Shown here piece by piece: positions 1-8,205 of a stretch of DNA of 64,000 nt. The notes under the pieces are model-generated. The model searched no databases, was not told the origin of the DNA, and saw nothing but the letters and a program-made list of their open reading frames with translations. The position numbers were made by a program, and so were the translations under genes. The number at the start of each line of letters is the position of its first letter. Position 1 is the first letter of the stretch. The stretch is from Streptomyces sp. ML-6 (GTDB lineage: Bacteria > Actinomycetota > Actinomycetes > Streptomycetales > Streptomycetaceae): assembly GCF_030116705.1 (NCBI RefSeq), contig NZ_JAOTIK010000001.1, positions 62,001 to 126,000 of the forward strand, written 5' to 3'.

Positions 1-298
1 AACGACACAACGACGGTGACACCGAGGCCCTGGTCGGAGCCGCCGGCGACGGCCTGCTCCTACGATTGCGTCCTGTCCCGTGCTGCTATGAGAACGGCCA
101 CCGGCTGATCTGCGAGATGTCGACGCTCGAAGGAGACCAGCACGGTGTCCGCACCGGAGAGTCCGCCCCTGAACGCCCTTGCCGCGAGAACCCTGCTGCG
201 GAGAGTCCCGACCCGCTGCGTGCCATGAGCCGCGAACCCCGCCCAGTCCCTCGGCGTCACCCAGCTGAGGAGTCCTGAGGCGATGTGGGGGGGGAGGG

Positions 299-673
299 TC
301 AGGGGGAGGAGAGGGAGCGAAGTGCTCCCCAGGCGGTCAGCAGAGCCACCACGAGCACGGTGAGGTTGCCGATGCTGTGGGGATATTCCCCTCGGGTGAC
401 ATGCACGACCGCACCGCCGGCCATGATGACGGCGAGGCCGACCGCGGCGGCCGGGGTGAGTACCGGGGCGATGTTCGTGGCGCGGGGGAGGATCAGCCCC
501 ACCGCACCAAGTACCTCCAGTGCTCCGATCGCTTTGATCGTCTCGGGACGGAAGTCCACGACCCACGGCATGAGGGGGACCATGGCCTCCGGGGACATGA
601 TCAGCTTCATCCCGCCGGCGGCGGTGAACAGTACGGCGAGGAGGGCCTGGGCGACCCACAGGACGACGGACAC
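299..673 (-). CDS. DoxX family membrane protein
   Basis: A 124-residue, strongly hydrophobic protein with about four membrane segments. It starts MSVVLWVAQALLAVLF and carries AAGGMKLI just after the first helix, the usual start of DoxX/DoxD-like proteins. The length fits the small DoxX group (about 120-150 aa). Members are inner-membrane proteins linked to redox or thiol stress, but the reaction here cannot be read from sequence. The gene is divergent from the TetR gene at 769 across a 95-bp gap holding two nested inverted repeats, so it is probably that regulator's target. A second, unrelated DoxX gene lies at 41786. Confidence 0.85.
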   Translation of the reverse strand: MSVVLWVAQALLAVLFTAAGGMKLIMSPEAMVPLMPWVVDFRPETIKAIGALEVLGAVGLILPRATNIAPVLTPAAAVGLAVIMAGGAVVHVTRGEYPHSIGNLTVLVVALLTAWGALRSLSSP

Positions 674-689
674 GGCACACTCATTCCAT

Positions 690-754
690 AAGTGAAGGGA
701 ACCCTGCGGTTTGTTGCGCTCAAGCTACCAGAAACCGCAGCACCACCTTCACTT
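690..754. promoter_or_regulatory. Nested inverted repeats between doxX-like and tetR genes
   Basis: Two perfect 9-bp inverted repeats are nested: AAGTGAAGG (690-698) with CCTTCACTT (746-754), and inside them CTGCGGTTT (704-712) with AAACCGCAG (732-740). They fill most of the divergent promoter region. A TAGAAT box at 756-761 lies 7 bp before the tetR ATG, so that mRNA would be leaderless. The repeats would suit a TetR dimer controlling both promoters. Binding is inferred. Confidence 0.6.
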
Positions 755-768
755 GTAGAATCCAGGCC

Positions 769-1419
769 ATGGGATCCGAGCAGGGCCGAAGGCTGCGCAG
801 GGACGCCGAGGCCAACCGGCAACGCATCATGGCGGCCGCCCGCACCGTGTTCGCCGAGCGCGGACTGGGCGCGCCGCTGGAGGACGTCGCGCGGCAGGCC
901 GAAGTCAACATCGCCACGCTCTACCGGCGTTTCCCCGAACGGGAAGCCCTGATCGAGGCGGTGCTGACCGACCGCATGACTGATCTGGCCCGCCTCGCCG
1001 AGGAGGCGATGCTCAACCCCGACCCCTGGGAGGGCTTCAAGGGCTTCGTCGAGCGCATCTGCGCCATGCAGGCCGCCGACCGCGCCGTCACCGAGGCCTT
1101 CACCGCCTGCTTTCCCGACTCGCCGGCCATGGAAGAGCCACGTTCCCGCGCGATAGAAGCCCTTGACGCCCTGATCCGCCGAGCACAGCAACAACACCGC
1201 CTGCGCCCCGAGATCACCAGCAGCGACGTCATCCTGTTCTTGATGGCCAACACAGGCGTTCTGTCCTCCACCCGACACGTCGCCCCCGGCGCCTGGCAGC
1301 GCCTGGTCGCCCTGCTGCTCGACTCCTGCCGCCCCGACGGACCCTCGTCGCCGCTGCCGCCCGTTCCCGGCCCTGAGGAGCTTCACGACGCGATGCTCGC
1401 GGCACGGCCGCGTCGCTGA
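769..1419 (+). CDS. TetR family transcriptional regulator
   Basis: A 216-residue regulator. Residues about 10-55 form the TetR helix-turn-helix: RIMAAARTVFAERG, then LEDVARQAEVNIATLYRRF, which matches the recognition helix signature (TLYRxF). The C-terminal ligand domain is variable and gives no ligand. The ATG at 769 is chosen because the HTH begins at the usual distance and the TAGAAT box ends 7 bp upstream. The divergent DoxX gene is the obvious candidate target. A strong hairpin follows at 1559-1602. Confidence 0.92.
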   Translation: MGSEQGRRLRRDAEANRQRIMAAARTVFAERGLGAPLEDVARQAEVNIATLYRRFPEREALIEAVLTDRMTDLARLAEEAMLNPDPWEGFKGFVERICAMQAADRAVTEAFTACFPDSPAMEEPRSRAIEALDALIRRAQQQHRLRPEITSSDVILFLMANTGVLSSTRHVAPGAWQRLVALLLDSCRPDGPSSPLPPVPGPEELHDAMLAARPRR

Positions 1420-1558
1420 TCGAAGCCCCTGCGGCCCAGGCGCCTTTCCGGGACAGTTCCTGACCCGAGAGGAACCGCGGGCGTTGAAGACGTCGGCCGA
1501 GCAGGCCGGCCGGCCCATGGTCTCGATCATGAGAGCAGAGAGCCCGGGGCAGACGCCG

Positions 1559-1602
1559 AAGGGCGGCCGGCGCATCGAGCAACCGATGCGCCGGCCGCCC
1601 TT
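1559..1602. terminator. Strong intrinsic-type hairpin after tetR
   Basis: A 17-bp perfect GC-rich stem (GGGCGGCCGGCGCATCG at 1561-1577 with its complement at 1584-1600), extended by two A-T pairs, has a 6-nt loop. It lies between tetR and a decayed minus-strand gene that ends at 1612, so it can act in both directions. Confidence 0.8.
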
Positions 1603-1611
1603 TCGCTTGCG

Positions 1612-1990
1612 TCAGACCGCCTCGAACGCTCGCCGGATCAGCGGTGCTGCCTTCTCCAGGTCGGCTGCTGAGGCGAGGCGTACCTCAGGTCGCCGGTCCC
1701 GAGACGCCCGATGCCGCGCACGACAGACGCCTTTGGGCCGGAGTCCTGAACTGTGCGCGCGGCGGCGACCGGCTCGGCCTGGAGCAGGTCGGCGACGGTG
1801 CAACGGGCCGGGCTCGGCCGCGGTGAGGTTACGGATCATGAAGTGGGCGACGTGGGCTTGGTGGCCGAGGTGCCAGAACCGCTCGAGTGCTGCTTCCTCG
1901 GTCGGCGCGGTGTAGACATCCGCGCGGGCGGACGGGGCGCCGTCTTCGCGGCCTGCTCCTCCCCTGCGACAAGTCGGGGCGCGGACGGGA
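1612..1990 (-). pseudogene. Decayed, unidentified coding remnant
   Basis: On the minus strand, protein-like stretches lie in three frames. DVYTAPTEEAALERF followed by HVAHFMIRNLTAAEP comes first, then TVADLLQAEPVAAARTVQDS in another frame, then ADLEKAAPLIRRAFEAV to a stop at 1612. The order and composition look like one gene broken by at least two frameshifts. YTAPTEEAA resembles IS256-type (mutator) transposases, but what follows does not, so I assign no family. It sits between the tetR terminator and the IS110 remnant. Confidence 0.4.
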
Positions 1991-2009
1991 TCGTCCGGTA
2001 CGCCAGGGT

Positions 2010-2466
2010 CTACCGGGCGGGGTTCTCAGTGGTGCCGGGCGGGGAGGCTCGGGAGCGGACCAGGGTGTCGACGAGTTCCCGCGTGGAGAGCCCTCGCAGC
2101 TTGTCCCGCACCGTGGCAGGAGCGGTGACGATGAGGGTCCGGATCTGGTTGATGGTCTGGGTGCGGGCCTTGACCGTGCTCTCGCGGACCACCCGCAGGG
2201 CCCGGATCGCCTCCACGATCCCGTTGCGGGTCTTGGGTGTTCCTCCGGCCCGGCCGGACAGAACCGCGGTCGCGGCCCCGGAGGCGTCGATGGGGTCGGA
2301 CTTGCCGTTGCCCCGCCTTGCGGTCCGGCCGGTCCACCTCGATGACCGTGACCTCGTTCGCGGTGAGGAAGCGCGCGATCTCTGCGCCGTAGATGTCGTA
2401 GATCCCGTACGGAATTGCTTTGCCAGGACCTTGCCGGTCCAGGAAGTCATGCGTCTTGACCTGCAC
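2010..2466 (-). pseudogene. IS110-family transposase remnant (N-terminal half)
   Basis: Two frames carry adjoining parts of the IS110 DEDD domain. Upstream: YGAEIARFLTANEVTVIEVD then RPDR. Downstream: GNGKSDPIDASGAATAVLSG, then LRVVRESTVKARTQTINQIR and RDKLRGLSTRELV. The order equals the family pattern (GTGSYGAxLARxL, VEVDRPxR, GKSDPxDAxxAAxAVLSG, QIRTLIVTAP), with a frameshift near 2330. The first catalytic motif and the whole C-terminal domain are missing. The element abuts the truncated group II intron, so one probably interrupted the other before both decayed. Confidence 0.75.
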
Positions 2467-2620
2467 GGGCTGACCGATCGGGTGTCTGCCTCAGCCGCCG
2501 TACTTCCCCCTCCGTCGCCTGCCAGTCGATCGACAGCCAGCCGGTGGGGTCGTCCTCCGGTCCGCTCACCGCAGCCCGGTGAACCACGGCAGAGTCCTCC
2601 GTGGGTGCCGGTGTCGCCAT
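2447..2620 (-). pseudogene. ltrA: Group II intron maturase, 5' fragment
   Basis: A 57-codon frame opening MATPAPTEDSAVVHRAAVSG. It contains GPEDDPTGWLSIDWQATEG then EVRRLRQ, the N-terminus of actinobacterial group II intron reverse transcriptase/maturases (PEDD..W.SIDW....VRRLRQRI). Homology ends at codon 45 and twelve unrelated codons lead to a stop. Reverse transcriptase, X and endonuclease domains are all absent. Its position some 670 nt inside the intron 5' end matches a gene in intron domain IV. Confidence 0.7.
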
Positions 2621-3290
2621 GGTGTCCGATTTGTCCTTCGGTTCGAGCGTTGATGCTCATCGGGTCCTCACAGGCCCACCTGATCCACGTCAGCACCCTT
2701 TCGGGTCCGGGCAGTGCCCGTATCCGGCCAGTTGTGCGGGACGGCCAGCGGAGGCGCCGACCACCAGTCCCGGTTTCCTGCTGCCTTTCGGCTGCCGGCC
2801 TTGGCTTCTTGGATCATCCTGTGCCCGCTGGGGAGTTGGGCCTTCCTTGCGGTCGGCTTACCGAAGGCGAAGCCTCCGGACCCATCGAGGTTTCCACGTT
2901 CCACACGAGCGAGATACGACCGGGGCGGGGCCCCCTTTACTCCGGGACGGCGATGCTCTCCCGGCTGGTAAAGAATCCCCAACCGGCGCCTGCCGCTTCT
3001 CAACGGCCAGTCCTGCACCCCGCTGGAACATCCCACCTGCGGAGCCAAAGATCACGAAGCATCATCAGGGGTTCAGTCGCCTTCACCCGTCCGGTCTTCC
3101 CCTTGCCTGTGGCCTGCGGATGGAACGCAGGCCCTTGGGCTTCTCCCCCGAGCTCCGCACCGAGCCGTTACCGGCAACGCACGTCGGGGTGGGCACTGGC
3201 CCTGAGCACTGGCCGGGAACACGCTGCCGACGTCAGTCGTCGGGCCTCTGACCAGCGCATTCACTCATCTCGTGCAGCATCGTGTCGCAC
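2447..3290 (-). mobile_element. Truncated group II intron
   Basis: Read on the minus strand, the element opens at 3290 with GTGCGAC, a group II intron 5' consensus (GUGYG). About 670 nt of GC-rich structured RNA-like sequence follow, including the stretch that yields spurious conserved hypothetical proteins in other genomes. The maturase gene then starts at 2620. Homology stops inside the maturase N-terminus near 2485, where IS110 sequence takes over, so domains V-VI and the 3' end are gone. The intron can neither splice nor move. The 5' exon reads as an ISAzo13-type transposase. Confidence 0.65.
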
Positions 3291-3341
3291 TTCCTCCTTC
3301 TTGGTGTCAACGCTGACGACCGGGTCCCCGACGTCGATGTG
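3291..3341 (-). pseudogene. ISAzo13-type transposase remnant (5' exon of the intron)
   Basis: Directly upstream of the intron 5' end the minus strand encodes HIDVGDPVVSVDTKKEE. This matches the block of ISAzo13/Rhodopirellula-type transposases that reads roughly PVISVDTKKKE around a catalytic Asp. The frame upstream (to about 3470) does not continue the family convincingly. The exon/intron junction falls just after the lysine-rich motif. Only this short block supports the call. Confidence 0.5.
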
Positions 3342-3491
3342 GCGGCACCAGCCCTCCGCCCGACGCTCCGTACCGGCTGGGGCCCACGGCTCCCAACCCC
3401 TGTTGGAGAACGGGCGGCACATGCACGATGCCACCAAACGGGTGGACTTCGCCGGCTGCGAGATGCGGCGACCACCGCGTTTCCTTTCGGA

Positions 3492-4757
3492 TCATCCGAT
3501 ACCACCGATGAAACGCACCTCCGGATACCGGGGTGACGGCCCATCGAGGATCGGGGCGCGACAGCCGCGCAGGTGAAGGTCGAAGTAGGCGAGCAGGAAG
3601 TGCCGCTGGACGTCGATACCGCGCGTCCCGTCGAGCGGCCCTATGAACTCGGCCAGCTGCTCGTCGGTCGCTCCGAGCCGCGAGGCGGCCTGCGGCATGA
3701 ATGTCTCATAGTCCGTGTACGAGAAGTGCCGGGTACCGGTCAGCCGGAGATGGCGACGCCATCCTCGCAGCCGGGGCCAGATCTCCGGCCAGCTCGGCTT
3801 GTTGTCCGCGTCCTCGCTCATCAGGAGGAACGGCTTGCGCAGCCCGTTGGCCACCACAGGACCGAAGAGACTGCCGTCGAGGTTCGTGCCTGCCGTGATC
3901 GGCACCCCTGCCGCCATCGCCGAGGCGGCGGTCGCACCGCCCAGGGAGTGGCCGAACATACCGACCCCGGCAAGGTCGAGGATGTCACCGAGTCCGTGCG
4001 GGAGCGGTCCCCGGCGGTCTCGTACGAACCGCGACAACTCCTCCAGCACGAAACGGGTGTCGGCCACCCGCACGTCTACGGCCTTGAGGATCGTCGGGTC
4101 GTCGTCCTCCCCCGTGAGAGGTGGCATCGCGTACTTCTCGACCCGGCCACCGGGGAACTCGACCTGCCCGGCGTCATAAGTGTGGTCGATGGTGACCACG
4201 ACGTAGCCGTGGCTGACAAGTTCCTCGACCAGCGCCGTGCTGGAACCGCGGTGCTGCCCGTGCCCATGGGAGTAGAGGATCACAGGACGTCGGCCCCCAC
4301 GCCTGTCCGCTGCCGCGCCGATGCGTGCGTGCGTCTCCGGCAGCGTGACGTACTCGGGGAGGAGGTACCCCGTCTGCTGGAAGACCGCGGCGGCCTGTCC
4401 GGCCATCCACGGCGCCCTGGGCAGGCCGGCTGCTGCGTGTGCGGGGTACCAGAGCTGAACCATCAGCTCCCGTACCGGCCGTGTAGCGACCCAGGGGTCT
4501 CGGCGGCTGCGGTCGCTGAGATGCAACGCCATGGTGCCCAGGGCATGGGGACCGCTCGGTCGCGGAAGAACGAGCCGTACGGGCGGCTGGACATCACCCG
4601 GCGCTCGGCGGGGCATCGCCGCGACGGCAGGGGCGCCGGGGGCGGCGGTCAGAGCGAGTCCCGCTGCGAATGCCGATCCCATGGTGACCATACGTCTCCT
4701 GCTGATTCCGGTGATCCTGCGAGTGTTGCTCGGTGAGGATGAGGCTGGACGCGGCAT
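3492..4757 (-). CDS. Secreted alpha/beta hydrolase, PAF-acetylhydrolase-like
   Basis: A 421-residue protein. Residues about 18-48 look like a twin-arginine signal peptide (SRRRMVTMGSAFAAGLALTA, then AAPGAPAVAA). The mature part has VILYSHGHG (oxyanion side), GMFGHSLGGATAA with the nucleophile Ser, and late Asp and His candidates, as in the PAF-AH II / dienelactone-type lipase family. It likely hydrolyses a short-chain or oxidised ester outside the cell. GAAGGAG lies 6 nt before the ATG. A TGACA/TGTCA inverted repeat at 4867-4878 upstream could be an operator. The gene is single and flanked by mobile-DNA remnants downstream. Confidence 0.85.
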   Translation of the reverse strand: MPRPASSSPSNTRRITGISRRRMVTMGSAFAAGLALTAAPGAPAVAAMPRRAPGDVQPPVRLVLPRPSGPHALGTMALHLSDRSRRDPWVATRPVRELMVQLWYPAHAAAGLPRAPWMAGQAAAVFQQTGYLLPEYVTLPETHARIGAAADRRGGRRPVILYSHGHGQHRGSSTALVEELVSHGYVVVTIDHTYDAGQVEFPGGRVEKYAMPPLTGEDDDPTILKAVDVRVADTRFVLEELSRFVRDRRGPLPHGLGDILDLAGVGMFGHSLGGATAASAMAAGVPITAGTNLDGSLFGPVVANGLRKPFLLMSEDADNKPSWPEIWPRLRGWRRHLRLTGTRHFSYTDYETFMPQAASRLGATDEQLAEFIGPLDGTRGIDVQRHFLLAYFDLHLRGCRAPILDGPSPRYPEVRFIGGIG

Positions 4758-5169
4758 GGCGATCTCCTTCGCAGGTCGTACGCGCGGTGCCCAGGCACGT
4801 GGATGCCTACCGAAAGGCTATGAACCGCGCTGCCGACGAACTGCTGCGATTCCTCATCGCTTTCACTGACATTTGTCACTCAGCCGGCCTCGCACGGAAA
4901 AGTCCGTGCGTGCGCGCAGCCGTACGCGAGGAGCATGACGGGGCCGCAACCAGCGCCTCCAACGCCATGGTCCTGCTGTCGGTGGCTCCTGCGGCCTCAG
5001 GCGCCCACAGTCCCTTCGACACCCTCGCCCAGAAAGTCCACAGCCAGGGGGTGGGTAGTCAGGATCGGTGCAGGCGGGACAGGTGTGCCAGACCTCCGAG
5101 GCGTTGTGGTTCACGCAAAGGCGCCACGTGTCGGAGGCCTGAAGGCCTTTGTGGCTGCTTGCAGCCGAG
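4758..5169. other. Gene-poor stretch with two inverted repeats
   Basis: No convincing gene is seen. Two structures stand out: TGACA-tt-TGTCA at 4867-4878, about 110 bp upstream of the hydrolase start, and an 8-bp hairpin CGCACGGA-aaag-TCCGTGCG at 4891-4910. Short reading frames here lack family resemblance and most look like strand shadows. Confidence 0.4.
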
Positions 5170-5934
5170 TCAGCGGGTGCTGCGGCCGCGCAGTGCGTCC
5201 TGGAGCCAACGGCTCCAGGAGAGGGCCGCCGCCGCGTGGTCATCGGTTCGGGGGGCCAGGCGGACACGCGGTCCCACGACCTGGATCGCGGCGATCACCT
5301 CACCGCGGAAGTCGCGTACCGGTGCGGCGATCGAGTACAGGCCGGGTTCGGCCTCCTCGTCGATGACGGAGTAGCCGCGCTCGCGGGTCCCCGCGAGGCG
5401 CTGGAGAAAGTCGTCGACGCTGGTGGGGGTGTTGGGTCCGTGGCGTACGAAATCGGTGCGGGCGAGGACCGAGGCGACCTCATCGTCTTCGGCGTCGCAC
5501 AACAGGGCCTGGCCGCAGTCGCTGCAGTACGCCGGGTAGGGCCGCCCGATCCAGGAGCCGATCTGGTTACTGCCCGGCGGCACCCGTTCCGCAATGGTGA
5601 CGGTGGCGTCGCCGACGAGTATGCCGAGGTAGCAGCTCTCGCCCGTGTCGGCGGCCAGCCCTTCCAACGCCGTCTGCCCGTCCGTGCGCAGCCGGTGGGC
5701 TGTGAGCTCCTGTGCGTCCGCATACAGCCGCCAGTGCAGTGCGAGGGTGCGTGACGCGGCGTCGCGCAGGAGGAATTCCTCCTCGGACATGGCGTTGAGG
5801 GTCCGGGACACCTGACTGCGGTCACGTCCCATGTCGCGGGCCAGGTCGCTGATCGAGACGCCGCGGTGGTTGGCAACCGTGCGACCGGCAAGTGCGGACA
5901 GTACGTCGAAGCCCCGGCCCACACTCGATTCCAT
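5170..5934 (-). CDS. IclR family transcriptional regulator
   Basis: A 254-residue regulator from the ATG at 5934 (MESSVGRGFDVLSALA). The N-terminal winged HTH reads ISDLARDMGRDRSQVSRTLN. The C-terminal effector domain has YLGILVGDATVTIAERV, YPAYCSDCGQALL (in place of the common HATAxGKAxLA) and YSVIDEEAEPGLYSIAAPV. A longer in-frame start at 6081 would put 49 unrelated residues first and run through the divergent promoter. No strong Shine-Dalgarno is seen; TAGAGT about 12 nt upstream suggests a leaderless message. It faces the 6082 gene and permease operon across two palindromes. Confidence 0.88.
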   Translation of the reverse strand: MESSVGRGFDVLSALAGRTVANHRGVSISDLARDMGRDRSQVSRTLNAMSEEEFLLRDAASRTLALHWRLYADAQELTAHRLRTDGQTALEGLAADTGESCYLGILVGDATVTIAERVPPGSNQIGSWIGRPYPAYCSDCGQALLCDAEDDEVASVLARTDFVRHGPNTPTSVDDFLQRLAGTRERGYSVIDEEAEPGLYSIAAPVRDFRGEVIAAIQVVGPRVRLAPRTDDHAAAALSWSRWLQDALRGRSTR

Positions 5935-5967
5935 GCGCGGCACTCTACCCGGCGCGGAAACCCCAGC

Positions 5968-6042
5968 GATCACCTCGGTGATCACCGGCGAACTTTTTTC
6001 AAACTGTGCAGCATTCACATCTTGTCGTGCACTTAATGCACG
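5968..6042. promoter_or_regulatory. Two palindromes in the divergent iclR promoter region
   Basis: GATCACC-tc-GGTGATC (5968-5983) and CGTGCA-cttaa-TGCACG (6026-6042) lie 40-60 bp apart in the 147-bp gap between iclR and the 6082 gene. Both are perfect. Either could be the IclR operator; the second is closer to the start of the plus-strand operon, whose GGAGAAGGGA ribosome site is at about 6061-6070. Confidence 0.55.
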
Positions 6043-6081
6043 CATAGCATCACGGTCAATCGGAGAAGGGAACTCACACAC

Positions 6082-6555
6082 ATGACCCCCGCCACGACGG
6101 CATCGGCACTCAATGGCGTGTCCGAACGACCACCCCTCGGGGACATCAAGCTCCGCTCAGTCCGGTCGGTCCGGGTGTACTGGCCGGTCACCGGTGAGAC
6201 AGTCGCCGCCCTGGGAGCGGGCCACACCGAGACGCTGCGCGACGACGCGGCATTCGGCTCGCTGCTGCAGGTCCTGCGTTCTTCACCGTGCGCGGGCGAC
6301 TTCGGTGTCTACAGCAACGTCTTCGAGGTGGGTATCGGCGTGGAGGGCTTCACCACGGAGCCGGGCGCCCGCCCGGCCTTCGGCTCCGTCGGCAACAGTT
6401 CCCTCTCCCCCACGCTCACCGTCACCGTCCACATCGACGCTCGTACGCCGGACGACGAGGTGTCGCGCGTCCTCGGCCGCATCCTGGATGCCCATCCCTG
6501 GGAAGTCCCGGTCGTCGAACTGTCCGCTCCGTTCGACCTCGTCCACCGCGCCTGA
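6082..6555 (+). CDS. Conserved hypothetical protein (possible ferredoxin-fold)
   Basis: A 157-residue soluble protein without signal or membrane segments. I do not recognise a named family with certainty. The C-terminal third (TVTVHIDARTPDDEVSRVL, then ILDAHPWEVPVVELS) resembles the CutA/NIF3-insert type of small alpha-beta domain, where HPYEEP-like motifs recur. The central part (AAFGSLLQVLRS, then GDFGVYSNVFEVGIGVEGF) is hydrophobic-alternating like a beta sheet. AGAAGGGA precedes the ATG by about 12 nt. It is the first gene facing iclR and is followed by the permease, so it probably belongs to the same regulon. Confidence 0.6.
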   Translation: MTPATTASALNGVSERPPLGDIKLRSVRSVRVYWPVTGETVAALGAGHTETLRDDAAFGSLLQVLRSSPCAGDFGVYSNVFEVGIGVEGFTTEPGARPAFGSVGNSSLSPTLTVTVHIDARTPDDEVSRVLGRILDAHPWEVPVVELSAPFDLVHRA

Positions 6556-6696
6556 TTCGACGTCGCAGACCTCATGCGCTCCTCCCGGCCGCGGCGCGCG
6601 GGGCCACCCATCCCGCGCGCCGCAGGCCCCACCAGTGGCACCACCCCTTCGCCATGCGTTGCCGTCCCCAGCCGCTGCCACCCAAGGACACCTCAT

Positions 6697-8205
6697 ATGT
6701 CCCTGCCACTCACGCCGGAAAGCCCCCCGGCGCAGCCGCACACAGCGCCTTCGTCCCCTCCTCGGTCCCCCGCACCGCCCGGATCCCCGTCCGACGCGCC
6801 CGGCGAGGCACTGCGCCGCTCCATGACCGCCCGCCACCTCGTCATGATCGCGATGGGCGGCGTCATCGGCTCCGGACTGTTCATCAGTTCCGGCTTCACC
6901 ATCTCCCAGGCCGGCCCTCTCGGTGCCGTGCTCGCCTACGTCGTCGGCGCGTTCGTCGTCTACCTGGTCATGACCTGCCTCGGCGAACTCGCCGTCATCT
7001 ACCCCGTCTCGGGCTCCTTCCACATCTACGCCGCCCGCTCCATCAGCCCGGCGACCGGATTCGCCACGGCATGGCTGTACTGGCTCACCTGGGCCGTCGC
7101 CCTCGGCTCCGAGTTCACCGCCTGCGGTCTGCTGATGCAGCGCTGGTTCCCCTCGATCAGCGTGTGGGTCTGGTGCGTGGTCTTCGCCGCGGTCGTCTTC
7201 GCCGTGAACGCCTTCTCGGCACGGGTCTTCGGTGAGACCGAGTACTGGTTCTCGCTGATCAAGGTCGTCGCCGTGGTCGCCCTCATCGTCCTGGGCGGTG
7301 CCGCCCTGGCCGGCTTCCACCCGCTCGCCGACAGCGGCCAGGCATTCCCGTCCCTCTTCGAGAACTTCACCACCGACGGCGGTCTCTTCCCCCACGGCTT
7401 CTCGGGCGTCCTGGTCACCGTCCTCGCAGCCTTCTACGCCTTCTCCGGGTCCGAACTCATCGGCGTCGCCGCGGGCGAGACCGCGGACCCTGCTACCGCC
7501 GTCCCCAAGGCGCTGCGGGTGACCGTCGTCCGGTTGCTGATCTTCTTCGTCGGTGCCATCACGGTGATCGCCGCGATGATCCCGTACGAGAAGGTCGGTC
7601 TCGACGAGAGCCCCTTCGTCACCGTCTTCTCGACCGTCGGCATCCCGTACGCGGCGGACTTGATGAACTTCGTGATCATCACGGCGCTGCTGTCGGCCGG
7701 GAACAGCGGACTGTATTCCTGCGCCCGCATGCTGCTCTCCCTGTCGGAAGAAGGACAGGCACCACCGGCACTGCGCCGCCTCAACTCCCGCGGCATCCCC
7801 ATGACCGCGCTGCTGCTGAGCATGCTGGGCGGCCTCGCCTCCCTGCTCAGCAGCGTGGTCGCGGCGGAGACGGTCTACCTGGTGCTCGTCTCCGTGGCAG
7901 GCTTCGCTGCCGTCGGCGTCTGGATGTCCATCGTCGCCTCCCAGTTCCTGCACCGTCGGCAGTTCGTCAAGTCCGGCGGAGACATCAGGACCCTGGCCTA
8001 CCGGACCCCGTTCTACCCGGTCGTGCCGGTACTCGCCTTCACCCTCTGCCTGGCATCGCTCGTCGGCATCGCCTTCGACCCGGCGCAGGTCACCGCCCTG
8101 TACTTCGGCATCCCGTTCGTCGGAGCCTGCTACCTCTATTACCACCTGCGCCACGGGGCCGGGCAGTCGGCCAAGGCGACAAAGACGGAGACGGGATGTT
8201 CATGA
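6697..8205 (+). CDS. APC-family amino acid permease
   Basis: A 502-residue inner-membrane transporter with about 12 segments. LRRSMTARHLVMIAMGGVIG then SGLF is the N-terminal signature of the amino-acid/polyamine/organocation superfamily (AAT branch: GGxIGxGLF). GELAVIYPVSGSFHIYA and SGSELIGVAAGETADPATAV are further family blocks. AAGGA lies 9-10 nt before the ATG at 6697; the frame is open from 6574, but that extension is Pro/Arg-rich and unlikely. Substrate is probably an amino acid. Its stop overlaps the HAD gene. Given the opposing homoserine/aspartate operon, homoserine or a relative is a reasonable guess. Confidence 0.9.
   Translation: MSLPLTPESPPAQPHTAPSSPPRSPAPPGSPSDAPGEALRRSMTARHLVMIAMGGVIGSGLFISSGFTISQAGPLGAVLAYVVGAFVVYLVMTCLGELAVIYPVSGSFHIYAARSISPATGFATAWLYWLTWAVALGSEFTACGLLMQRWFPSISVWVWCVVFAAVVFAVNAFSARVFGETEYWFSLIKVVAVVALIVLGGAALAGFHPLADSGQAFPSLFENFTTDGGLFPHGFSGVLVTVLAAFYAFSGSELIGVAAGETADPATAVPKALRVTVVRLLIFFVGAITVIAAMIPYEKVGLDESPFVTVFSTVGIPYAADLMNFVIITALLSAGNSGLYSCARMLLSLSEEGQAPPALRRLNSRGIPMTALLLSMLGGLASLLSSVVAAETVYLVLVSVAGFAAVGVWMSIVASQFLHRRQFVKSGGDIRTLAYRTPFYPVVPVLAFTLCLASLVGIAFDPAQVTALYFGIPFVGACYLYYHLRHGAGQSAKATKTETGCS

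Noticed and set aside
1..298. Possible gene end at the left window edge
   Set aside because: Open frames on both strands reach the edge, but none shows a recognisable motif, so no gene is claimed for this stretch.
2601..3251. Conserved-looking plus-strand hypothetical proteins
   Set aside because: They lie antisense to the group II intron RNA region. Similar spurious proteins are predicted wherever such introns occur.
6283..8154. A 623-codon minus-strand frame opposite the permease
   Set aside because: It is antisense to a clear APC permease and rich in Asp/Gly/Glu/His repeats, typical of a high-GC shadow frame.
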